This document shows positions 1 to 9,900 of a DNA stretch of 64,000 bases, in pieces. Source of the stretch: Pseudomonas asturiensis (lineage in GTDB: Bacteria; Pseudomonadota; Gammaproteobacteria; Pseudomonadales; Pseudomonadaceae); NCBI RefSeq assembly GCF_900143095.1, contig NZ_FRDA01000017.1:1-64000 (forward strand), read 5' to 3'. Below the pieces are notes generated by a model. It was not told the DNA's origin. It worked only from the letters and a program-made list of their open reading frames with translations, and made no database searches. Position numbers and translations under genes: made by a program. Within the stretch, counting starts at the first letter, position 1. Every line of letters starts with the position of its first letter.

Positions 1-282
1 CAAGGTCAGGCGTGCAAACTGGCGCATGGGCGTGATTTCGTAGAGCGCTTCTTCCATGGCCGGGTCGCTCAGGGAGAACCAGTTCTGCAGCAGATGAATG
101 CGCAGCATGGTTTCCAGAGGATAAGGTTTTCTACCACCGCCGGCCTTGGGGTAGAACGGCTCGATCAGGCCCAGTAGACCTGTCCAGGGCACGACCTGAT
201 CCATCTCGGCGAGGAAGCGTTCGCGGCGTGTCTGCTTGCGCTTGCCGGCATATTCGAAATCGGAAAAGCTCATCTGGCTCAT
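1..282 (-). CDS. IS5-family transposase, N-terminal part (cut by window edge)
   Basis: The reading frame is open over all 94 codons visible, from an ATG at 282 (MSQMSFSDFEYAGKRKQTRR) to the window edge. It continues with the conserved start of the family: FLAEMDQVVPW, then LIEPFYPKAGGGRKPYPLE, then MLRIHLLQNWFSLSDPAMEE. These are typical of IS5-subgroup DDE transposases, where this N-terminal domain (DUF772-like) precedes the catalytic core. The DDE residues are off the window, so intactness cannot be judged. A second in-frame ATG at 273 is an alternative start. Confidence 0.88.
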   Translation of the reverse strand, partial: MSQMSFSDFEYAGKRKQTRRERFLAEMDQVVPWTGLLGLIEPFYPKAGGGRKPYPLETMLRIHLLQNWFSLSDPAMEEALYEITPMRQFARLTL

Positions 283-345
283 GGGCGGCTCGGATCAGGT
301 GGTCAGGCGTATTTCATCACATCTTGGGACTTGTTCGGAGATTCC
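1..345 (-). mobile_element. End of an IS5-family insertion sequence, running off the left edge
   Basis: The first 282 bases encode the N-terminus of an IS5-type transposase read leftward. The outer end at 326-345, read inward, is GGAATCTCCGAACAAGTCCC, which resembles IS5-family terminal inverted repeats. It is followed at 346-349 by TTAA, which fits the YTAR target duplicated by the IS5 subgroup. The element therefore probably ends at 345, and the rest lies outside the window. The exact IS name cannot be given from this fragment. Confidence 0.85.
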
Positions 346-379
346 TTAACGGCATGAAACAGAGTGATGAATCCTGATA

Positions 380-404
380 AAGGGCCGTTTATATAACGGC
401 CCTT
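380..404 (-). terminator. Intrinsic terminator overlapping the wbqC-like stop codon
   Basis: Perfect 10-bp stem aagggccgtt / aacggccctt (380-389 and 395-404) with a 5-base loop. In the minus direction it is followed by TTTATC. The stem contains the last codons and the TAA (389-391) of the WbqC-like gene, so transcription stops right at the end of the gene and before the IS element. Confidence 0.8.
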
Positions 405-1111
405 GTTTCATTGTGTATATAAGCCAGCACCGTATCAGGACTGTTCCACATCAAGATGTCCACGATCGAAAGGTGCTCGATAAAGTGGGAAGCAGGAACC
501 GTGCAATAACTGAATGAAGAGGGTGTCAGGAAGCGCAGTTCAATACCGCGTTCCTGCCATTCCTCGGCGACATAGATCGCGCGTCCTCCCGTGGCATTGA
601 TGTATTGACGGGCTTCCATCAAGGTGCTGATTTCCAGTGCCCATTGCCCTGCATGTTGAATAGCGGGCAAATCAAACTTCATTTCCGAGCAGGTCTTCCA
701 CTTGAACGGCAGGCCCAGGTAATCACACACAACGCTAAGTGAGCGGGTATTCAAGTCACTGATGTGCGTGGTGCCCGGCGAGTCGAACGTGAGGTCGATC
801 AATTGCATCACAGGCTTGAAGTACGGCGCCTTGCAGCGATAGTGCTCCAGCTGGTTCCTGATCCGTGTATGGGCGGCCGTGTAATCGATGATCGTGGCGT
901 CCTTGATCAGTGTTCCGTCTTTGGCGGTGACCGGGACTTTGATGTACTGCCAGCCACCGTGGCCGTCCAGCACCCGGTTGCGGTTCATCCAGCTTTTGCG
1001 TTTGTATTTAACGATATCGAAGATCAGTCCGCGTTCCACCGCGGCGATGAGTTGAAAATAACCTATATAGGGGAAAAAGTAAGGCTGCATGATCCCGAGC
1101 GTTTCAATCAT
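389..1111 (-). CDS. WbqC-like family protein
   Basis: The N-terminus MIETLGIMQPYFFPYIGYFQ carries the QPYFPYxGYF motif that defines the WbqC family (PF08889), found in O-antigen and other glycan loci. The length (240 aa from this start) is normal. The biochemical function of WbqC proteins is not firmly established; a role in nucleotide-amino-sugar or glycan assembly is inferred from context elsewhere. I chose the ATG at 1111. A longer reading from TTG at 1147 adds 12 residues that look non-conserved, and neither start has a strong ribosome binding site. The gene stands alone here with its own terminator, next to an IS element, so any original glycan cluster may have been lost or lies left of the window. 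Confidence 0.85.
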   Translation of the reverse strand: MIETLGIMQPYFFPYIGYFQLIAAVERGLIFDIVKYKRKSWMNRNRVLDGHGGWQYIKVPVTAKDGTLIKDATIIDYTAAHTRIRNQLEHYRCKAPYFKPVMQLIDLTFDSPGTTHISDLNTRSLSVVCDYLGLPFKWKTCSEMKFDLPAIQHAGQWALEISTLMEARQYINATGGRAIYVAEEWQERGIELRFLTPSSFSYCTVPASHFIEHLSIVDILMWNSPDTVLAYIHNETRAVI

Positions 1112-1261
1112 AAGTAACCCGCGAAGTCGCGACGGTTGCTCAGGCAAAACGATGGAGTAACAGCAAAACGACTTACTCAGTCAGCACATGACCGTCTGAA
1201 TGATTGTCAGAAACCAGAGCGTAGTTCGAAGTTACAAAGTGAACATGCTGTTTGTCGGTTT

Positions 1262-1287
1262 GAAAAAAGCCAGTCGATGACTGGCTT
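1262..1287 (-). terminator. Intrinsic terminator of the MoxR-VWA operon
   Basis: Perfect 9-bp stem aagccagtc / gactggctt (1267-1275 and 1279-1287) with a 3-base loop. On the minus strand it is followed by a T run (positions 1268-1263). It lies 20 bases after the stop of the VWA gene. Confidence 0.88.
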
Positions 1288-1306
1288 GATAAAGAGGCGG
1301 GGGCGT

Positions 1307-2485
1307 TTATTTGACCAGATAACGCATGCCTTCCTCCAGGCCGCGCAAGGTCAGTGGGTACATCTGGTCTTCGACCAGGTCGCGCACGATGTGCGTCGAT
1401 GTTGTGTAGCCCCAGGTGTCTTTCGGATAGGGATTGATCCAGATGACCTTCTTGAACTTGGCCATGAAACGCTGCATCCATACGTAGCCTGCTTCTTCGT
1501 TCCAGTGCTCGACACTGCCGCCGGGCTGGGTGATTTCATAAGGTGCCATCGAAGCATCACCGATGAAGATCACTTTGTAGTCCGCACCGTATTTGTGTAG
1601 CAGGTCCTGGGTCGAGGTTCGCTCTGAGCCGCGGCGCAGGTTGTTCTTCCACACCGATTCGTACACGAAATTATGGAAGTAGAAATACTCCATGTGCTTG
1701 AACTCGGTCTTGCAGGCCGAGAACAGCTCTTCGCAGACCTTGACGTGGGCGTCCATCGAGCCGCCGATATCGAACAACAGCAGTAGCTTGATGGTGTTGC
1801 GCCGCTCCGGGCGCATCTGGATGTTCAGCAGCCCGGCATCGCGGGCGGTGTGGTCGATGGTGCCATCGATGTCCAGCTCGTCTGCCGCGCCCTGACGAGC
1901 GAACTTGCGCAAGCGCCGCAAGGCGACCTTGATGTTGCGCGTGCCCAGTTCCACCTGATCGTCCAGGTTCTTGTATTCGCGCTGGTCCCAGACCTTGACG
2001 GCCTTGCCCTTGCGCTCGCCCGCGTCACCGACCCGAATGCCTTCGGGGTTATAACCGCCCGAGCCGAACGGGCTGGTGCCCCCGGTGCCGATCCATTTGT
2101 TGCCACCGGCATGGCGTTCTTTCTGTTCTTCCAGGCGTTTCTTGAATTCTTCGATCAGCTTGTCGAGGCCACCCAGCGACTGGATTTGCGCCCGCTCTTC
2201 ATCGCTCAGCGAGCGCTCGAACTCCTTGCGCAGCCAGTCTTCCGGGATCAACGCCTGCAGGTGATCGTCGAGCTTTTCCAGGCCATTGAAGTAGGCGCCG
2301 AATGCCCGGTCAAACTTGTCGAAATGGCGTTCATCCTTGACCAGAATCGTGCGCGCCAGAAAGTAGAACTCGTCAATGTCGGCGAAAATGACCCGCTGTT
2401 TCAGCGCATTGATCAGGTCCAGCAGCTCGCGCAGAGACACGGGCACCTTGGCCGCACGCATTTCGTTGAACAGGTTGAGCAGCAT
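1307..2485 (-). CDS. VWA-domain protein, CoxE-like, partner of MoxR ATPase
   Basis: 392 aa. Residues 1-120 are helical and charged. A glycine-rich linker (about 127-150) precedes a von Willebrand A domain whose metal site reads DIGGS at 239-243 (canonical DxSxS, here DxGxS), as is common in CoxE-like proteins. The start ATG at 2485 has AAGGG upstream. It lies 39 bases downstream of a MoxR-type AAA+ ATPase on the same strand, the standard MoxR-VWA pairing, in which the ATPase and the metal-binding VWA protein act together as a chaperone or cofactor-insertion system. The client is unknown in this arrangement. The operon ends in the terminator at 1262-1287. The family and pairing are secure; the role is inferred. 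Confidence 0.9.
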   Translation of the reverse strand: MLLNLFNEMRAAKVPVSLRELLDLINALKQRVIFADIDEFYFLARTILVKDERHFDKFDRAFGAYFNGLEKLDDHLQALIPEDWLRKEFERSLSDEERAQIQSLGGLDKLIEEFKKRLEEQKERHAGGNKWIGTGGTSPFGSGGYNPEGIRVGDAGERKGKAVKVWDQREYKNLDDQVELGTRNIKVALRRLRKFARQGAADELDIDGTIDHTARDAGLLNIQMRPERRNTIKLLLLFDIGGSMDAHVKVCEELFSACKTEFKHMEYFYFHNFVYESVWKNNLRRGSERTSTQDLLHKYGADYKVIFIGDASMAPYEITQPGGSVEHWNEEAGYVWMQRFMAKFKKVIWINPYPKDTWGYTTSTHIVRDLVEDQMYPLTLRGLEEGMRYLVK

Positions 2486-2524
2486 GGCTGTCGCCCTTTT
2501 TCGTGGCAGGGTGAATGAAGAGGA

Positions 2525-3370
2525 TCAGCGATTGCCGCGACGGCTCATGAACGCCAGCCGCTCCAGCAAATGCACGTCCTGCTCGTTCTTGACCAAGGCG
2601 CCTGCCAGCGGCGGAATGGCCTTGGTCGGGTCGCGCTCGCGCAACACGGCTTCGCCGATGTTGTCGGCCATCAGCAGCTTGAGCCAGTCCACCAGCTCGG
2701 ACGTTGAAGGTTTCTTCTTCAGGCCCGGCACCTTGCGCACGTCGAAGAAGACATCCAGCGCTTCGCTGACCAGGTCCTTCTTGATGTTCGGGTAGTGAAC
2801 GTCAACGATACGCTGCAGCGTCGCACGGTCCGGAAAGGCGATGTAATGGAAGAAGCAGCGACGCAGGAACGCGTCCGGCAGCTCTTTTTCGTTGTTGGAG
2901 GTAATGATGATGATCGGGCGCTGTTTCGCCTTGATGGTTTCATCGATCTCGTAAACGTAGAACTCCATCTTGTCGAGTTCCTGCAACAGGTCGTTGGGGA
3001 ACTCGATGTCGGCCTTGTCGATTTCGTCGATCAGCAGGATCACGCGCTCTTCGGACTCGAAAGCCTCCCAGAGCTTGCCTTTCTTCAGGTAGTTGCGCAC
3101 ATCGTGAACCTTGTCCACGCCCAGCTGCGAGTCGCGCAGACGACTGACGGCATCGTATTCGTAAAGACCCTGATGCGCTTTGGTGGTCGACTTGATGTGC
3201 CAGGTGATCAACCGCGCACCGAAGGACTCGGCCAGTTGCTCGGCGAGCATGGTCTTGCCGGTGCCCGGCTCACCCTTGACCAGCAGCGGACGCTCCAGAG
3301 TGATCGCCGCGTTGACCGCAAGCTTCAGATCGTCAGTGGCGACGTATGCCGGGGTGCCTTCAAACTTCAT
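2525..3370 (-). CDS. MoxR-family AAA+ ATPase
   Basis: 281 aa. Walker A GEPGTGKT (about residues 33-40), Walker B VILLIDEID (about 110-118), a sensor-1 TSN (about 157-159) and a paired arginine (about 170-171) are all intact, so an active ATPase is expected. The ATG at 3370 is preferred over the TTG three bases earlier because GAGAGG sits 8 bases before it. It is followed directly by the VWA partner. MoxR proteins assemble into ring oligomers and remodel or load cofactors into client proteins; no client gene is evident nearby. The strand and spacing argue for a two-gene operon starting in the 3371-3474 gap. Confidence 0.92.
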   Translation of the reverse strand: MKFEGTPAYVATDDLKLAVNAAITLERPLLVKGEPGTGKTMLAEQLAESFGARLITWHIKSTTKAHQGLYEYDAVSRLRDSQLGVDKVHDVRNYLKKGKLWEAFESEERVILLIDEIDKADIEFPNDLLQELDKMEFYVYEIDETIKAKQRPIIIITSNNEKELPDAFLRRCFFHYIAFPDRATLQRIVDVHYPNIKKDLVSEALDVFFDVRKVPGLKKKPSTSELVDWLKLLMADNIGEAVLRERDPTKAIPPLAGALVKNEQDVHLLERLAFMSRRGNR

Positions 3371-3474
3371 CAATCAATCCTCTCGCAGGACATGCGCGGC
3401 GCAGAGCCCGCACGCCGAAATGGTGGCCAAACATGCCTCGACTATAACGTGCGCACCGGACGCCTGTGAACGCA

Positions 3475-3505
3475 GACGCCCCATTCAGTTCTTGAATGGG
3501 GCGTC
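3475..3505 (-). terminator. Hairpin terminator after the DUF748 gene
   Basis: Perfect 13-bp stem gacgccccattca / tgaatggggcgtc with a 5-base loop, located 27 bases past the DUF748 stop. The sequence after it on the minus strand is not T-rich, so it may act with other factors or as an mRNA-stabilising 3' hairpin. Confidence 0.65.
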
Positions 3506-3531
3506 ACGGTTTGACCGGGGTGAGACAGGGA

Positions 3532-4602
3532 TCAGGAGTCCTTGTTGCTCTCGTAACGCGCATTGAACGCCTGGACGAACGCATTACGCAGAATCTGCAA
3601 AAACGCCTGGAAGCCGCTGATGTCTTGCTGGCGGACGCTGCCGCTGAGGTCGACACGGGTGGCGAACTGGTTTTGACGCTGGTTCTTGAGCACGGTTTCG
3701 CTGGTGCCTACCAGCGCTTCCCAGATGGAACGAAACACGCTCTTGTCTTTGTCCTGCACGTCCTGACGCCAGTTGAAGACATCGACGTTGCGCAGCAGCG
3801 GTTTGATGTAGCCACTCAACTGGCCTTTATCCGCCTGGGCTTCGATCACGAGATCGCCGTTGCCAGCGTTGAAGTCGAACTTGCCGTATGCCGAGGAGAA
3901 ATCGTTGAGTTTCCTGAGCTGAATGCCGGTGGCGCGCAGGCGAAAGTCGAAATCCTGAAAGTTGCTGAGCGGGTCGAAGCGGGCAGAGCTTTCCAGGCTG
4001 GCGTGGCCCAGCAGACGCGCCTTGCCTTCGAAGCTGGCGTCGCGGTTGCCTTCGACGTCCACCACATTGGTCAGGTTATAGAAACTGGCGTTGACCCGAT
4101 CGGCCTCGATGGTCACCTTGGGCGTCGAGCTGAAGTTGTTGAACGTGATACGCCCGTTGCCGATGCGCACTTCGTTCAGGGTAATGGGCAACAGCTTGTT
4201 CAACTGGGTGCGCCAGTCGGTGCCCTGACCGGTCTGGGACGCCTGTTTATTGTTGCCGCCATCGACGAAGTTGATTTCCGGGTCGATAAATAAAACCTCG
4301 GCGACGACGGCGTGGTCGAACCAGAGCGAGTGCCAGCTTACGGCCAGCTCAATGATCGGTGCCTTGACGAAGGGCACTGGCACCTTGCCGTCGACCTTGA
4401 CGATGTTCAGCCCCTTGATCCGGTACGCACCACGCCACAGGGCCAGGTCCACATCAGTGACCTGACCGCGATAGTCGCCCATGTCGGCGAGCTTTTCGTT
4501 CAAGTAGTTGCGCACCATGTAGGGCAGGGCGATGTGCAGGCCAATCAGCAGGACTACCAGCGTGGCCAGCGTCCATAGCGGCCAACTGTAGCGACGTTTC
4601 AT
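3532..4602 (-). CDS. DUF748 membrane-anchored protein
   Basis: 356 aa from the ATG at 4602, which has GGAG seven bases upstream; earlier in-frame starts lack support. One N-terminal membrane segment (residues about 8-28, WPLWTLATLVVLLIGLHIAL) is followed by a long periplasmic region typical of DUF748 and related AsmA-like proteins. These are large envelope proteins with repeated beta-strand architecture and are suspected to function in outer-membrane biogenesis or lipid transport. This is a short member compared with the ~1000-residue forms. It is transcribed divergently from cysK. No catalytic residues are evident. The family assignment is by recognisable sequence style; the function is not known. 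Confidence 0.78.
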   Translation of the reverse strand: MKRRYSWPLWTLATLVVLLIGLHIALPYMVRNYLNEKLADMGDYRGQVTDVDLALWRGAYRIKGLNIVKVDGKVPVPFVKAPIIELAVSWHSLWFDHAVVAEVLFIDPEINFVDGGNNKQASQTGQGTDWRTQLNKLLPITLNEVRIGNGRITFNNFSSTPKVTIEADRVNASFYNLTNVVDVEGNRDASFEGKARLLGHASLESSARFDPLSNFQDFDFRLRATGIQLRKLNDFSSAYGKFDFNAGNGDLVIEAQADKGQLSGYIKPLLRNVDVFNWRQDVQDKDKSVFRSIWEALVGTSETVLKNQRQNQFATRVDLSGSVRQQDISGFQAFLQILRNAFVQAFNARYESNKDS

Positions 4603-4725
4603 GACGAGTCTCCGGTTGCAGTTAAGGGTTGACTGCGTTCGGCAGCATCGGTTCGGTGATACTGGACGCCCAACGGCTGGCGGCATAGGCTTTGTTTATT
4701 TACCGATGTGCACAAGGACATATCC

Positions 4726-5700
4726 ATGAGCCGTATTTACGCTGATAACGCCCATTCCATCGGCAACACGCCGCTGGTGCAGATCAATCGTATCGCGCCC
4801 CGGGGTGTCACCATTCTGGCCAAGATCGAAGGGCGTAATCCGGGTTACTCCGTGAAGTGCCGTATCGGTGCCAACATGATCTGGGACGCTGAAAGCAGCG
4901 GCAAACTCAAGCCGGGCATGACCATCGTCGAGCCTACCTCGGGCAATACCGGTATCGGGCTGGCCTTCGTCGCTGCAGCCCGAGGCTATAAATTGACGCT
5001 GACCATGCCCGCGTCCATGAGCATAGAGCGTCGCAAGGTGCTCAAGGCATTAGGTGCCGAATTGGTGCTCACCGAGCCTGCCAAGGGCATGAAAGGCGCT
5101 ATCGCCGAAGCTGAGGCGCTGCTCGCTAGCAATCCCGAGCATTACTTCATGCCGGGTCAGTTCGAGAATCCGGCCAACCCGGCCATCCATGAAAAGACCA
5201 CCGGCCCTGAAATCTGGAACGATACCGACGGTGCCATCGACGTACTGGTCGCGGGCGTGGGCACCGGCGGTACGATCACTGGCGTGTCGCGCTACATCAA
5301 GCATACCGCCGGCAAGCCTATTCTGTCGGTCGCCGTCGAGCCGGATGGCTCGCCGATCATCACCCAGGCGATGGCCGGTGAGGAGATCAAGCCCAATCCA
5401 CACAAGATCCAGGGGATCGGTGCGGGCTTCATCCCGAAAAACCTCGATCTTTCGCTGATCGACCGGGTTGAGCGGGTGACGGACGAGGAATCCAAAGCCA
5501 TGGCCCGTCGGCTGATGAAGGAAGAAGGCATCCTGTGCGGTATTTCCTGCGGCGCGGCGATGGCAGCGGCGGTGCGTCTGGCAGAGAAACCGGAAATGCA
5601 GGGCAAGACTATCGTTGTCGTCCTGCCGGACTCCGGCGAGCGCTACCTGTCGACCATGCTGTTCAGCGACCTGTTCACCGATCAGGAGCTGGCGCAGTAA
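4726..5700 (+). CDS. cysK: Cysteine synthase A (O-acetylserine sulfhydrylase)
   Basis: 324 aa. It makes L-cysteine from O-acetylserine and sulfide using pyridoxal phosphate. The PLP lysine is K44 within the NPGYSVKCRIGANM block. The PTSGNTGIGL substrate loop and the GVGTGGTITG phosphate-binding loop are intact, and the sequence follows E. coli CysK rather than CysM closely. The usual GISSGA near the C-terminus reads GISCGA. The start at 4726 has AAGGA 8 bases upstream; an upstream in-frame ATG-like extension is unlikely. It is monocistronic, divergent from DUF748 and closed by the hairpin at 5763-5796. Confidence 0.96.
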   Translation: MSRIYADNAHSIGNTPLVQINRIAPRGVTILAKIEGRNPGYSVKCRIGANMIWDAESSGKLKPGMTIVEPTSGNTGIGLAFVAAARGYKLTLTMPASMSIERRKVLKALGAELVLTEPAKGMKGAIAEAEALLASNPEHYFMPGQFENPANPAIHEKTTGPEIWNDTDGAIDVLVAGVGTGGTITGVSRYIKHTAGKPILSVAVEPDGSPIITQAMAGEEIKPNPHKIQGIGAGFIPKNLDLSLIDRVERVTDEESKAMARRLMKEEGILCGISCGAAMAAAVRLAEKPEMQGKTIVVVLPDSGERYLSTMLFSDLFTDQELAQ

Positions 5701-5762
5701 CACATCTTCGACAGTGTGAGCTTCATGCGGGCGGTTCAAGGGTTTATGATGGCCACCTTTCG

Positions 5763-5796
5763 AGCGCCGGGCGATCTTCACGGGTCGTCCGGCGCT
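5763..5796 (+). terminator. Hairpin after cysK
   Basis: 12-bp stem agcgccgggcga / tcgtccggcgct with one mismatch, followed by a pyrimidine-rich stretch but no long T run. It lies between cysK and lpxO. Confidence 0.65.
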
Positions 5797-5866
5797 TCTG
5801 GTGCTTTGCACTGACTCACGACCAGCGTTACGTTCAGCGTTGTCTGCCCGCTCCAAGGAGAGTTTC

Positions 5867-6805
5867 ATGACCCTTTCATTTGCTGCCAAGGCATTGATCC
5901 TGATGCTTTTTCTGGGCAGCACACTGTACGTGCACCTGCGCGGCCAGGCGCGACTGCCGTTATTGCGGCAGTTCGTGAACCATTCGGCGCTGTTCGCGCC
6001 CTACAACGCGCTGATGTACCTGTTTTCCCGCGTGCCGTCCAAGCCGTACCTGGACCGCAGCAAGTTTCCTGAACTGGATGTGCTCAAGGACAACTGGGAA
6101 ACCATCCGTGATGAGGCGATGCACCTGTTCGACGAAGGTTATATTCGCGCCGCCGAGAAGAACAACGACGCCGGTTTCGGTTCGTTTTTCAAGAAGGGCT
6201 GGAAGCGTTTCTACCTGAAGTGGTACGACAAGGCGCTGCCATCGGCCGAGGCGCTGTGCCCGAAGACCGTTGCGCTGGTCAACAGCATTCCCAACGTCAA
6301 GGGCGCGATGTTTGCCCTGTTGCCGGGCGACAGCCACCTCAATCCGCATCGCGACCCCTTTGCCGGTTCCCTGCGTTATCACCTGGGCTTGTCCACGCCC
6401 AATTCCGACGACTGCCGGATCTTCGTTGATGGCAAGGAATACTCGTGGCGCGATGGCGAAGACGTGATGTTTGACGAGACCTACGTGCATTGGGTCAAGA
6501 ACGAAACCACCCAGACCCGCGTGATTCTGTTCTGTGACATCGAGCGTCCATTGACCAATCGCCTGATGACTCGGGTGAACCGCAGTGTCAGTGCGTTTCT
6601 GGGCCGTGCAACCGCGCCGCAGAACCTGGACGACGAACGCGTCGGCGGCATCAACCAGGCGTATGCATTCAGCAAGCGCTTCAGCGACGGTTTCAGTGGC
6701 AAGGTCAAGCAGTTCAAGCGCAGCAACCCCAAGGCCTACCGTGTGTTGCGCCCTGTGCTGGCGGTGCTGGTCCTGACTGTGCTGGGCTACTGGTTGTTTG
6801 GTTGA
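5867..6805 (+). CDS. lpxO: Aspartyl/asparaginyl beta-hydroxylase family, LpxO-type lipid A 2-hydroxylase
   Basis: 312 aa. A membrane segment near the N-terminus (about residues 5-22) and another at the C-terminus (VLAVLVLTVLGYWLFG) flank a cytoplasmic Fe(II)/2-oxoglutarate dioxygenase domain. Iron ligands are H161 and D163 (NPHRDPF) and H208 (YVHWVKN), with R218 placed to bind 2-oxoglutarate. This matches LpxO, which hydroxylates the 2-position of secondary acyl chains on lipid A. AAGGAG at 5855-5860, six bases before the ATG, fixes the start. Pseudomonads often carry two LpxO paralogues; which one this is cannot be decided here. Confidence 0.88.
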   Translation: MTLSFAAKALILMLFLGSTLYVHLRGQARLPLLRQFVNHSALFAPYNALMYLFSRVPSKPYLDRSKFPELDVLKDNWETIRDEAMHLFDEGYIRAAEKNNDAGFGSFFKKGWKRFYLKWYDKALPSAEALCPKTVALVNSIPNVKGAMFALLPGDSHLNPHRDPFAGSLRYHLGLSTPNSDDCRIFVDGKEYSWRDGEDVMFDETYVHWVKNETTQTRVILFCDIERPLTNRLMTRVNRSVSAFLGRATAPQNLDDERVGGINQAYAFSKRFSDGFSGKVKQFKRSNPKAYRVLRPVLAVLVLTVLGYWLFG

Positions 6806-6956
6806 AAACCCGCCTGTTCAGGTCGGTGTCGGTACGGGTTGCAGATTGATGCTCATGTGGAGGTTCGTCCACATCGACGCTTCAAACCCATGCCGACATC
6901 GCAGAGCGCCAATCGAAGATGCTCTCCCTACCGCTTGATGATGATCATCCTGCGTC

Positions 6957-9900
6957 TCAACTCAAACTCACGTGCCGGCTCAATAACGCACGCAATGCCG
7001 CGGGCTTGACCGGCTTGGGCAGGTAATCGAGCCCCGCGGCATGCACTTGTGCAATCAGTTCGGGTCTACCGTCTGCGCTGATCAAGACGCCCGGCACGGG
7101 CTGCCCGAGACGGGTTCTGAGCCAGGCCATCAGTTCGGTGCCGGTTTCACCCTCGTCCAGGTGATAGTCCACCAGCGCGATCTGCGGGTGGACGCCATTG
7201 TTCAGCAACGCCTCGCATTCCTGACGATTACGTGCGGTCCACACCTGACAGCCCCAGCGCGACAGGAGGCTGTTCATGCCAATCAGGATGCTGTCTTCGT
7301 TGTCGACGCAGAGCACCTGCGTGCCGTTCAGCGCAGGCCGACTGATCTCGACCCGCTTGGCAGGCAACGGCGTCTGGGCCGAGGCGAGGGGAACCTGCAC
7401 GCTGAACACGCTGCCTTTGCCGGTCCAGGAGCGAACCTGCAAGGGATGTTCGAGAATTCGGCACAGGCCGTCGGCAATCGCCAACCCCAGGCCCAACCCT
7501 TTGGCCGCGTGAGTCTGGTGACTGTCCAGACGTTTGAACTCTTCGAAAATTACTTGGCGTTTGTCTTCGGGAATGCCCGGACCCCGGTCCCAGACCTCCA
7601 GGCTAAGGTTGTCACCACGACGCCTGACACCCAGCAAAATCGGGCCTTTGGCATAGCGGATCGCATTGGTCAGGAAGTTTTGCAGCACGCGGCGCAACAG
7701 CTTGATGTCGCTGTCGACCCTTAACGCGCTGCCCCTGACGCGAAACTTCAGGCCCTGTTCCTGTGCCAGCACCTTGAATTCCGCTCCGAGGGTGTCGAAC
7801 AGCGCATTGAGCGGGAAGGGCTGACGATCCGGGGCGATCTTGCCGTTCTCGATGCGCGAGATATCCAGCAGGTCGCTGATCAGGTCCTCGGCCGAGCGCA
7901 ACGAACTGTCCAGGTGCTGGATCAGCTGCTGGGCGTCGCTGGAGATACCTTCCTCCTGATGCGACAGTGCGGCGGAAAACAACCGGGCGGCGTTCAGGGG
8001 TTGCATCAGGTCGTGGCTGACCGCAGCCAGAAAACGGGTCTTGGATTCATTGGCTGCTTCGGCGGTGCCCTTGGCCTCGGTCAGGGCCTGGTTCAGTTGC
8101 GACAGCTCGTGGGTGCGCTCTGTTACCCGCTGCTCAAGGCGTTCATTGACCCCTTTTAGGGCCTGCTCGGCAGCGCGGAACGCGGTGATGTCGGTGAAAC
8201 TCATGACGAAACCGCCACCGGGCATCGGGTTGCCGATCAGCTCGATGACCCGGCCGTTGGGGAACAGCCGCTCGGATGTATGAGCGCGGCCCTGACGCAT
8301 CCAGTGCAGTCGCCTTGCCACGTGTACCTCGGCTTCACCGGGCCCGCACAGCCCGCGCTCGGCGTTGTAACGGATGATGTCGGCAATCGGACGCCCCACG
8401 CCGATCAGGCCTTCGGGGTAGTTGAACAGCTCCAGATACCGATGATTCCACGCCACCAGCCGCAGCGACTGATCGACGACGCTGATGCCTTGGGTAATGT
8501 TTTCGATGGCGCCTTGCAGCAGTGCCCGGTTGAATTGCAGCACCTCCGACGCTTCGTCAGCGATACGCACCACGTCTTCGAGCTGCATGTCCCGGCCTTC
8601 AATGGCCGCCTTCACGACCGCTCGGGTCGAAGACGTGCCCAGCACACCGGCCAGCAGTCGTTCAGTGTGGGCGATCCAGTCGCCCGTGGCATTCTGGTTG
8701 GGGTTGAAGCTTTTGCCCTGACGGTAGGCGAAACGGGTAAAGCTCTGACGCGCCCGCTCTTCGCCGACGAACCGCGCCGAAAGGCTGAGCAAGTCTTCGA
8801 TCTGCACGGCCAGCAGCGGGCGCATGTAGGCTCGCCCTTGGGTTTCCTGGCCGATGAAGCGACCCGCCTGCCAGTGTTCGGTGACGCGCGTACGCGACAG
8901 CATCGACACCCAGGCGAACAGCGTGCAGTTGCCCGCCATGGACAGCAGCACACCTTGGGTCATCGGCGTGATCGGCAAGTCGAACGGGTTGCTGTGCAGC
9001 CATGCCAGCAGCGGAAAGGCCTCCAGCGGCCAGCCCATGCTGTGGGCCGCGACGGGCAGCACCAGCGTGTAGAACCAGATGAAAATCCCGGCCGCCAGCC
9101 CCGCGAACACACCGCGTCGGTTGGCCTGCTTCCAGTACAGAGCGCCGAACATGGCCGGTGCCAACTGAGTGATTGCGGCAAAGGCGATCTGGCCAATCGT
9201 TGCCAGACTGGCGGTCGAGCCCAGCATCCGGTAGCTGACGTAGGCCAGCAGCAGAATCATCACAATACTGATGCGGCGCACCGACAGCATCCAGTAGCGG
9301 AATGCCTCGAACGGCCGCTCGGTGTTCTTGCGCCGCAACAGCCAGGGCAGCAGCATGTCGTTGGAAATCATGGTCGACAGTGCCACGCAGGCCACGATCA
9401 CCATGCCGGTTGCAGCCGATGCGCCGCCGATAAATGCCAGCAGCGCCAGCGACGGGTGTGCATGGGCCAATGGCAGACTGATCACGAACGAGTCCGGCAG
9501 CATCGAGTCGGGCAGTAGCATCTGCCCAGCCAGAGCGATCGGCACGACGAACAGTGCGGCCAGCGCCAGATAGGCAGGAAACACCCACTTGGCCAGATTC
9601 AGGTCCTGCGGCTCTATGTTCTCCACCACCGTGACGTGGAACTGTCGGGGCAGGCAGACAATCGCCATCATCGCCACGCCGGTCTGGACGAACATCGACG
9701 GCCAGTTGATCGTGTCTTTCCAGTACTCCTCAAGGCGCGGCGCCAGCTTGGCCTGGTTGAACAGGTCATCAAAACCGTCGTACAGGCCGAAGGTCACGAA
9801 CACCCCGACGGCCATGAACGCGAACAGCTTCACCAGCGCCTCGAAGGCAATGGCCAGAACCATGCCGCGATGGTGCTCGGTCACATCCAGGTTGCGCGCC

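Noticed and set aside
8280..9518. Long open frame opposite the hybrid sensor kinase
   Set aside because: Glutamine-, histidine- and arginine-rich translation typical of an antisense shadow; the kinase frame carries all family motifs.
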